A stretch of DNA of 64,000 nt from Peromyscus leucopus (taxonomy: Eukaryota; Chordata; Mammalia; Rodentia; Cricetidae), in contig NC_051064.1 of assembly GCF_004664715.2 (NCBI RefSeq), positions 114,748,240 through 114,812,239 on the forward strand, given 5' to 3'. The position numbers and the translations under genes were made by a program. Positions 56,721 to 64,000 of this stretch are shown in pieces. The notes below the pieces were generated by a model, which was not told the origin of the DNA, did not search any database, and saw only the letters and a program-made list of their open reading frames with translations. Every line of letters begins with the position of its first letter. The first letter of the stretch is position 1.

Positions 56721-57469
56721 GCAGATTTATTGTAACGAAAGTCATTACAGGATTTACTTCCAGGGCAAAGTTTGTAAGGCAATGTTAAGGGAATATTTTA
56801 GGCATTAATATCATCCTGTTTCTTAACTGGGTGATAAAAAAAACACACACAGATACTTTCCCCTCCATTGTTAGCATGTATTCGATACTCATATCTATAT
56901 ACTCTTCCTATACATATATTCTTCATATACACATAGTTAACGTATTCTGCAGTAAAATAACTTTAACATGGACTTTAACTGAACAGCCTTTTAGCTGCTT
57001 TTTATTTTTCATAATCTATGGCCAGCATCCTCTTTACTACAGGTCTGTTATTGAGAGAGTTCCATCTGAGCAACAGGCATAGAGTCACACAGTGATGAAC
57101 TGGACAGGAAATCCTGAAGGGAAATAGGGACACACTGACAGAGAATCACAGAACAGCTGACTAAGAAGGTGATCTCATGAGGCAACTGTGATTTTACTTG
57201 AGGGATCTCGGGTTCCAGCCCTGTTTTTGCCTTTGTCTTGGGCACTGATTCCCTATTTCATATATTGGTTTTGTAAACTGTATTATAAAATTCAAACTCA
57301 AGGAAGATTACTAATTCTAGTATATGTGGAGAAACTGAGGCCACAGGCTGACGCCACTTCCCCCGTGGTACGATCACCACTTTGGAACCCAAGACTCCCA
57401 GACCTGAGCAAGAGGCCCCATAGCACAACTGTTCCTTTTCCTACCTGTTAGCGCTCACAGCTTGACATC
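56721..57469. other. SPATA6 upstream flank, nothing recognised
   Basis: Proximal upstream DNA without recognisable repeats. GC rises sharply at about 57470. Confidence 0.4.
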
Positions 57470-57589
57470 ACAGAAGAGCCGCTCCGCCCCGTCAGAAGCC
57501 CCGCCCCCATCGGTCTCAGAGCCCCGCCCTCTGCATCTCACTCTGTCATGCCCCGCCCCGGCGCGTCTCTTCCGGCTCCGCCCCTCCGG

Positions 57590-57603
57590 GCTGCCATGAC
57601 AAC
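57590..57603 (+). promoter_or_regulatory. RFX X-box-like site
   Basis: GCTGCCATGACAAC matches the X-box inverted half-site pattern GTTGCCATGGCAAC at 12 of 14 positions. RFX factors (RFX2 in testis) drive ciliary and spermiogenic genes, which fits SPATA6. It lies about 190 bp before the ATG. Confidence 0.5.
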
Positions 57604-57805
57604 GAGTCCGCGCCCCGCGCTCAGCTGCTGCTCGGGCGGGACCCAGGCTGGACCGCGGGCCCCGGCCTGGGGGCCACAGCTGTCACCGCCGCCGCCACTT
57701 CATCTCCTCCCTGTCCCCGTCCCGCCCCGCGTCTTCCCGCCGCACTTGGGCCGGAGGCCGGGGGTCCCTCCCCGCCGCATCACTCTGCGCGGATGCCGAA
57801 GGTGA
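57596..57805 (+). other. Potential upstream ORF overlapping the SPATA6 start
   Basis: An ATG at 57596 opens a 69-codon frame (Pro/Arg-rich) that ends at 57805, past the SPATA6 ATG at 57793 and in another frame. It matters only if transcription starts at or before 57596. Confidence 0.3.
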
Positions 57806-57843
57806 AGGCGCTGCAATGCGCCCTGGCGCTGGAGATCCGCTCT
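57793..57843 (+). CDS. SPATA6: SPATA6 first coding exon
   Basis: SPATA6 (spermatogenesis-associated 6) is needed to build the sperm connecting piece that joins head to tail. It is most active in testis. The exon encodes MPKVKALQCALALEIRS, the conserved N-terminus as I recall it, and ends in phase 0 exactly at a canonical donor TCT|GTGAGT (57844-57849). The ATG lies inside the CpG island, and no in-frame ATG is needed further upstream. The next residues of the protein (beginning VTCPG) are not found in the remaining 6 kb, so exon 2 lies beyond the window. The open frame that continues to 58176 is intron read-through. Position downstream of the AGBL4 end on the same strand matches mammalian synteny. 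Confidence 0.93.
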
Positions 57844-59656
57844 GTGAGTACTGGCCCTGTCCCACCCCAGCCTCCGCGTCCGCCACCTGTCCCCGGCCCT
57901 GGGGACCCCTGGAAATGTCGAGTGTCCGCCTACTCCAGCCTCGCGGGGGCCTCACCCCAACTTCCCGTTGGAGTACTTTCGGATTTCTTCCACACCACTT
58001 CAGAGTTGCACTCTCAAGGCAGTAGTTCCCTTCGAATTCCTCTTTACTCCTTTTCTTTTGAGGTACTCCTGGACTCTTGCTCCAGTCTGGGGATGTGTGG
58101 CATTTCTGCCAAGTCCTGCAGGTGTTCAGATCCTTTCCCAAGCTTCTTCTTAGCTCAGGAACCGCTTTTCAATTAAGGTGGAGTCCCTAACTCCAAAAAC
58201 AACTCACTTGTGGCGTCATTGCACAGAGTTTCTTGCCTTCTCCTCCCAGTACAAACCCAACTCCTCAGAAGCCACTTCAGCTCTTCCCTCCAGTCCCCAA
58301 ACCCTCCTGACTTTGAGAGGGGTCCCTTCGCATCCCTTCCAGTCGTCCCACAGAAAGACCTGATCAGCTTTTCCGGACAGCTGCTACTTCAAGCTTGCAA
58401 TTCCATCCAGTTATTCTGCACATTCTTTTTTTTTTTTTTTTTTCTTATAAGGGGATCTGTCCAGTGTTCTTCGATAAACCCAGTTGAGGCAGGGAACCCC
58501 ACCTGTTCTCCAGTGAGGGGCTTTAAGGGTGTTGAGAAGCCCCCACTCCCCTTGATAACTGCAGAATTTCCTCCCGAGATTTTTGAAATCCTTCCATCAT
58601 CCCCGAAAGAACTTTCTTACTTCCTCCTTTAGAAGAGTTTTCTCTCCTACCCCTCCAATTCCTTATTCCATTTCTTTTCATACCTTCATTCTTGAAGTGC
58701 CCTCATTACATACCCAGTCTTCTTGTTGGTATCCCAGCATAAGTAGGGAGTAACGATACGCATTCTCTGTATTTTCTGTGCTTGCCCCAAGAAGCCCGCT
58801 TGCATTTTCTTCCCATGGGCCCCCAAACTAGCTTTTCTCTGCACTTACTTTTCTCCTGACTTTCCTCCCTCTCCTTGAGGCCGCGGCAGCACTGAACTTA
58901 AATCAGCATAGAAGTCACAAAGTTCTTTCAGGTCCTTTGTTCAGCAGTAAGAAGCAGCTTGGGTGGGGCAGAGTGCAGCAGGGGTGGAGGGCGAGCGAGT
59001 TTCAGGGACTCCTGTGCCTGTTCCAGACGCAGAGGTTATTCAGAAACGCTGTACTGCCCCTACCTTTTTGTGTTTGCTTCGCAAGTTGACTTTCTGGCAG
59101 CGTTTTTTGCAAAGAATGATTAGTTTACCAAAACAATGCATACTGATTTGTAAATGTGCTAGATCCCGGACAGCTAGTGAAACTCAAGTCCCGTCTCTGT
59201 AGACTTTGTCATTGGCTGCTGCTTCCTCTCTTTGTAACCAATGGTTTAGCAGCTTGATTGAATGCCCCGCCTGACAGGCTGGCTGCTTTCTGTTGCCAGT
59301 TCTTTGCAGAAAGGAAGTACTCTGTTGTGATTGTAGCCCTAGGGAGACAGAGACATTTTATTTTACTATGTTGCTTTCTCAGTATACGTTTTACTGAAGA
59401 AAATAGCTAACTATAACTACGGAGTATGTTGATGCAACTATTCCTGTTTTTATAAATATTTGAGTTACAATATTCCATAGTTCCGCAAATTTTCTAAGAC
59501 ATTGCATAGAGGAATCATAGGACTACAAATATTTTAACATCTTTTCGACTGTAATTTTATCTTAAATTTTTTTTATACATTTACAGTATATAAAATGAGG
59601 CGCTCCATGTTAAAGAAGTTTTTTGTTTTTTGTTTTTTTTTGTTTTTTTGCCTTTA

Positions 59657-59770
59657 GTAACCATTGTCATTGTCGTGGCATAAACAGATACACACATTCT
59701 TACTCATGGTATAGGTAACCATTGTCATTGTCAGGATATAAGCAGATACACATACATATATACATAAAAT
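59657..59770 (+). repeat. 58-bp tandem duplication
   Basis: gtaaccattgtcattgtc starts at 59657 and 59715, with cagatacacac-type right halves in both. Two units. Confidence 0.85.
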
Positions 59771-60224
59771 ATTTATTTTCTTACGCAGCAGGCAGAATAT
59801 TACATAAACTAAACTGTACTTTATTTAATATATCCTGGAGATTAGTCTGCATCTGTGAAGAGTGCCATCTTGTTTTCTCCCAAATTACAATTATACAGAG
59901 TAATTGGAAGAGCATTTTAATGGATAACTCTTGCTTATGTCCTGTGTACATTAATTTGATTTGTCTGTGTATATGTTCTTGTGTATATGAAAAATACATT
60001 TGCTGAAAATTTGGAAGTAAATTGTTGACACCATGATACTCCTAAATACTGCAATGCATACTGTAATATTCGGGTATTGTACATAACTATAATTCTATGA
60101 TCATAATTGAGGTAATAGTCTATCTTAATATTGTGTCCATATTTAGGTTTACCCAGTTATCACAAAGATAATTTTTATAATTAACTTTTCAAACCAAGAT
60201 CCAAAGTTTATATATTAAAATGGA

Positions 60225-60600
60225 CCGTTTGATTGTTAGGCCTTATAGTTCATTTTGTTATAGAGAATTCTTTATTTCTGTATTATTTTTGTTTTCTATC
60301 AGTGGATTTTGCTAAGTTCACACATTCATGTCTTCATTACCCAGATCGCTATTTAGAAATGTCTATCACTATGAAGTTCCTTCATGCCCCTCATTGGAAA
60401 AGAACTGCCATTCTGATTTGTCTCTCTTGATTAGTTGGCCAGCACTGGAACCTCATAATGGAGACTTACAGTGTGTAATATTTTATGTCATGTGCTGTGC
60501 TGATCATGACTTTGAGATTCAAAAATGTTGCATGTTTCAGTGGGTTGTTCCTCTAAATTATGGAGTAATATTCTCTTGTATATGCATCTGACAATGTTCC
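60225..60600 (-). mobile_element. Ancient L1 fragment, antisense
   Basis: cagatcgctatttagaaatg, catgcccctcattggaaaag, tttgagattcaaaaatgttg, attatggagtaatattctct follow old antisense L1 order. Confidence 0.55.
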
Positions 60601-60694
60601 TTTTTAAAAATCATCAAATTAAAACATATATATTTGAAATGTACAAAGTAGTTGTATTTTCTTTTTGCGCTGACCTGACAGAAGCAATTAAGAA

Positions 60695-61305
60695 AGTAGA
60701 AAGGTATATTAGTTACTTTTGTGTTGCTGTGATAAAATACCATGCTCAAAAACAACTTAAGAGAGTCTATTTTAGGTTATGAATTGAGAGGGATGGAATC
60801 TATCCTGGTGGAGAAGGCATGACCACAGTCAGGGATAGCATGGTGGTAGGAGTGAGAAGCTAGATGATCTGCAAACATGAAACAGAGAGAGAAGAGGAAA
60901 TGGAATGAGCCCATATACCCTTGATATCTGTCCCAGCGACGTATACTTCTAGCAAGGCTCCATCTCATCAAGGTTCCATCACCCTTCCACCAAACACTGC
61001 CACCAACTGGAGACCGAGTGTTCAAATGCATGAGGTTATAAGGGATGTTTTCCTTTCAAACCAACACAGAGGTCTATTCTGGCTCATGCTATCAGAAGAT
61101 ATCAGTCTACCAAGGTGGGTAAGGCATGGGAGTAGGGGTGGCTTTGCCCATGGCACAGGAACTTTTCCTGAGGGCAGTTCACATCTTGGCAGATCAATAA
61201 ACAGACAGAGGACTAGAAGCAGGGCCAGATTATAACACCACCACCAAATGGGGACCAAATGTTCAGAAACATGAGCCAGTGGGGACACATTACTTATTTA
61301 AGCTA
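60695..61305 (-). repeat. Old dispersed repeat (type A-like), two adjacent copies, antisense
   Basis: Copy 1 starts tattagttacttttgtgttg and gctgtgataaaataccatgc and runs to about 61045. Copy 2 (about 61070-61305) repeats its 3' part (tctgccacc-like; ccaaatggggaccaaatgtt). Confidence 0.5.
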
Positions 61306-61324
61306 TAACAGTGGTATTTTAATG

Positions 61325-62390
61325 TATGTATATATTATGAAGTGATTAGATCAAGTAGTTTTAATACATCTATCACCTCACAGAATTTTGTATTAAGGGC
61401 ATTTAGAATTTATTGTTTTAGGAAGTTGCTAGTTTATATTACATTTTTATTAACTATAATCACAGTGCCATGCACTGTATCCCCAGAACTTACTCATCCT
61501 GTCTGAAACTTTGTTCCTTTTAACCATCATCTCTATATTCCTCCCATCACTCCCAAGTTCCTGGTAGACAACCTTCTACTTTATGCTTCTGTGAGTTCAA
61601 CTTTTAAAAAGTTATTATTTACAATTGAGATCACAGTGCTTGTCTTTCTGTGTCTGGTTAACAGCACTTAGTAAAATTCCCTCCAGGTTCATGCATATAT
61701 TACAAATGTTAGGATTTCGTTTTAACCATAATTCAAGTGTTTAGGTCCTTTTATAACCAATGTTTATCCAATGATGGACTCTTAGGTTGATGATTCCCTT
61801 TCTTGTTTAATGGGAATAATGCTGCAATGAACACAGATGTGCTGATGTCTCTTTGGATATATATCTGGAAGTGGAGTTGCAAGGTAGTTATACTTTTAGT
61901 TATTTGAGGATTCTTCATGCTGTTTTATAATGGCAATAAAATTTACATTCCCACCATCAGTGTTCTAGGGCTCCCATTTACCCACATTCTTATCTACAGA
62001 AAATATAGTTTTCTATTCTGACTAATGTGAAGTGATATTTTATTACTTAATTTGCATTCCTGTGATGATTAGACTTGGATGTACCTTTCCAAGTATGTGT
62101 TGGCCTTTTATATGTCTCCTCTTGAAAGCTGTCAAGTCCTTTGCCCCATTTTAAAATTAGGATTTTTTTTTGTCTTCTTGCTGTTGAATTCTTTTAATCC
62201 TTATATATGTTTATACTAACCCTTTATTAAATATTTGGTTTAATATGGTTTAACATTTTTTTCATTCCATTACCTGTTTTTTACTCTGTTAATTGCTTCC
62301 TTTGATATACAGAAGCTTTCTGAGTTGATGCTGTCTGTTCTCTTATTGATGGTTATTTATTGTATCCTGCTTGTGATTGGCATGGGTAAT
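61325..62390 (-). mobile_element. Ancient L1 ORF2 relic, antisense
   Basis: Classic antisense L1 order: gggaataatgctgcaatgaa, ggatatatatctggaagtgg, tacattcccaccatcagtgt, gtgaagtgatattttattac, ttgcattcctgtgatgatta, aagtcctttgccccatttta, cagaagctttctgag. Diverged, pre-rodent age. Confidence 0.8.
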
Positions 62391-63814
62391 GCTATGAAGA
62401 GTCGCTCTTATCAGAGTCTTTCTTAGATGTTACCTTCTGAAGAGGCAAGGCTCAGGTAGAGAACATCCCATGGTATATTATTGCCCAATGTTTTTCTCTT
62501 GTGGTGAAATTTAATATTCTCTACTTGTGGGTCGGAAGTGTGGCACCCCACTCTCCTGTCTCCCTCTCATGTCTACTGTTTGCTGCAGTCTGGTATTGGG
62601 AATGACCTCAGAGGTGTGACATGGAATGCTGTGGTTAAGACTAGAGCAAAACGCAGCAGGCAGGAAAGGTTGGGCTGTATCACACAGCATTTTGTGTGGT
62701 CCAACAGAGCCATATGACTTTCGAGAAAATATATTGCTGGGGAGAAAAGTGTGACTTTCTCAAGGAATCTTTCAAGAATGACATGATACTCCAAGTCACA
62801 CATTTTAAAAGAGCATCTAAAGAGTGATACATCCAAAGGTTTTCACACTCAGTATTGGGCACTTATCTTTGATAGGAAAGGGCTGCTTTTGCTGTTTTTG
62901 TACTTTGTACTTCCTTTTTACTCTTGAGTGTTTCAATTTCCACATTTTTTTATTACAAGGAAGAAAATAATGTAGAACTTAAATAGATCAGCAAGGAAAG
63001 TGGAGAATTTTCTTTAATGCTTGTTTTGGCTAATTTTATCTAATTCTATATTTTTCATTTATATATTTACTTCACTTCATTACCTACCTCAAACTAATGA
63101 CAGCATGTGGCAAACAATGCTGTCTTTCCAGGCACTGCATAATCTGGATATTTCATCCTTGTGGTCCTTACTCAATCAGGCACTGTCATATTACCATTAA
63201 AAACTTTTAATTACAAAATACTTGAGATTAACAGAAAAAATATAAATAGAAGAATATAAATAGAAGATAATGATGACTTCATCATTTAACAGCAGGAAAA
63301 ATATAAGTAGTAGATACTATGACCTCTCCCTTTTAACAATTGATGCATTTTAGGTTTGATGCATTTAAAGAAACCAAATACCACATATGAAGTTCAGGCT
63401 TCCTTCTACTTCCTTTGATCCTGTTTTTCTTGTGAGTTAAGGTAACCAATACCCACAGATTCTCAATACAGGTGCAAACATGCTTTTTGGTTTAGCCTTG
63501 GCCAAGCATTTACATGTAGAAATGTGGTTATGTGATTATTTTTCTCTTTTGCTAGGATAATTGGTTTATTTGTTACATATGTAAACCAGTTGCAAAATGC
63601 TTTTGTTAAGAGGAAACTTTTGGAATATTTAGTTTTGTTTGCTATTATTATTATTTGTTGTTGTGTTGTTGTTGAACAAGGATCATGGATGTACTAGGTA
63701 TGTGCTCTGTGACAGAGCCCTGATCTTAGTGCTGCTGCAACACTTTAGAACAGAGGCCCTGGAAGTAGTCACAGGTGAGTAGATTTAGAACTGGAACTTT
63801 GAGTCTTATAGTAA

Positions 63815-63934
63815 CATACTTATTAGTTTTTCAGGACTGCTGTGAAAAGTACACCTTGAAGTAGGTTATTTTCTCACATTTCAGGAGGCCAAAAACATAA
63901 AGTAAAGGTGATACCAATCTGGTGGCTCTAGGTA
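63815..63934 (+). repeat. Ancient interspersed repeat fragment
   Basis: aggactgctgtgaaaagtac, ttattttctcacatttcagg, ggaggccaaaaacataaagt resemble an old mammalian repeat that I cannot name. Confidence 0.4.
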
Positions 63935-64000
63935 TGTGGTGATATATTGTGTCCCCCAATATACTGTATCTCCCAATAAAATTTGCCTGGAAATTAGAGG
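63935..64000 (+). mobile_element. LTR of the B1-associated ERV family, cut by the window end
   Basis: TGTGGTGATATATTG start, then cccaataaaatttgcctgga, matching the 5' part of the LTR at 39391 (caaataaagcttacctggag). Truncated by the window edge. Confidence 0.65.

Larger units (their letters stand above)
57470..57960 (+). promoter_or_regulatory. SPATA6: SPATA6 CpG-island promoter
   Basis: The only strong CpG island in the window. It is TATA-less with clustered GC boxes (ccgccc/cccgcc at about 57484, 57504, 57524, 57551 and 57581), an ETS-type cttccgg at about 57569, and an X-box-like site at 57590. The island spans the presumed start site and exon 1, typical of housekeeping or germ-cell promoters. 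The exact TSS cannot be placed. Confidence 0.85.
57844..64000 (+). other. SPATA6: SPATA6 intron 1 (5' part)
   Basis: Begins with GTGAGT. It contains a GC-rich start, a T-tract (58428-58443), a tandem duplication (59657-59770), two ancient antisense L1 blocks, two copies of an old dispersed repeat and an LTR start at 63935. 57961-59656 and 62391-63814 are otherwise unassigned. No second exon was recognised. Confidence 0.75.

Noticed and set aside
57683..58141. 152-codon minus frame at the CpG island
   Set aside because: GC-rich stop-poor sequence opposite the SPATA6 exon, without start context or splice signals. A bidirectional transcript is possible but unsupported.
57793..58176. 127-codon frame starting at the SPATA6 ATG
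   Set aside because: Only the first 17 codons are exon. The rest reads through the GTGAGT donor into intron 1.

Overview
This window is mammalian nuclear DNA from a muroid rodent. B1, B2/B3, B4 and ID-type SINEs, rodent L1 3' ends and long CA/GA/CTTT microsatellites fill it. The younger B1 copies (955-1119, 54245-54416) carry a diagnostic middle segment (gggctaccaagtgag, then aggaaaggcgcaaagct) that I associate with cricetid rodents, most likely a New World Peromyscus-like species. That species guess is from memory and is not proven here. No bacterial, plasmid, phage or CRISPR content is visible.

Only two protein-coding genes are supported, both on the + strand, each represented by one coding exon. 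At 3499-3619 there is a terminal coding exon with a good splice acceptor and a 39-codon tail, followed by a long 3' UTR and AATAAA at 4872. I read it as the last exon of AGBL4 (cytosolic carboxypeptidase 6). At 57793-57843, inside a CpG island, is the first coding exon of SPATA6 (17 codons ending at a GTGAGT donor). Its first intron runs to the window end. The AGBL4 then SPATA6 head-to-tail order matches the known mammalian gene order, so each call supports the other. About 53 kb of intergenic DNA separates them. Both genes act on microtubule-based structures (tubulin deglutamylation; sperm connecting piece), but nothing here shows co-regulation.

Layout: 1-3498 is the last AGBL4 intron with a B1, an antisense solo LTR (5-bp target duplication) and microsatellites. 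3499-4895 is the last exon and 3' UTR. 4896-28500 is mostly old unique DNA with many MIR relics, L1 3' ends, a hAT element, a MER5A-like element, one candidate conserved AT-rich non-coding block (24360-24700) and a CTCF-like motif (25877). 28540-57000 is much denser in young rodent retroelements. 57470-57960 is the SPATA6 promoter island with an RFX/X-box-like site and a possible overlapping uORF. 57844-64000 is intron 1 with two ancient antisense L1 blocks.

The most interesting structure is a family of LTR elements seen at least six times (28734, 35164, 36388, 39391, 55037, 63935). Some copies are about 305-312 bp. Others are 424-516 bp because B1-derived SINE sequence sits inside the LTR. 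Two copies are bounded by perfect 6-bp target duplications, two retain a polypurine tract and adjoining internal sequence, and one consists of an LTR plus a tRNA-Lys-type primer binding site and nothing else. Also notable are a single inverted unit of a 42-44 bp minisatellite inserted inside a nearby B1, and a three-layer nest of mobile elements at 44110-47080. I did not find a clearly novel gene system. All family names come from memory and need repeat-library confirmation.
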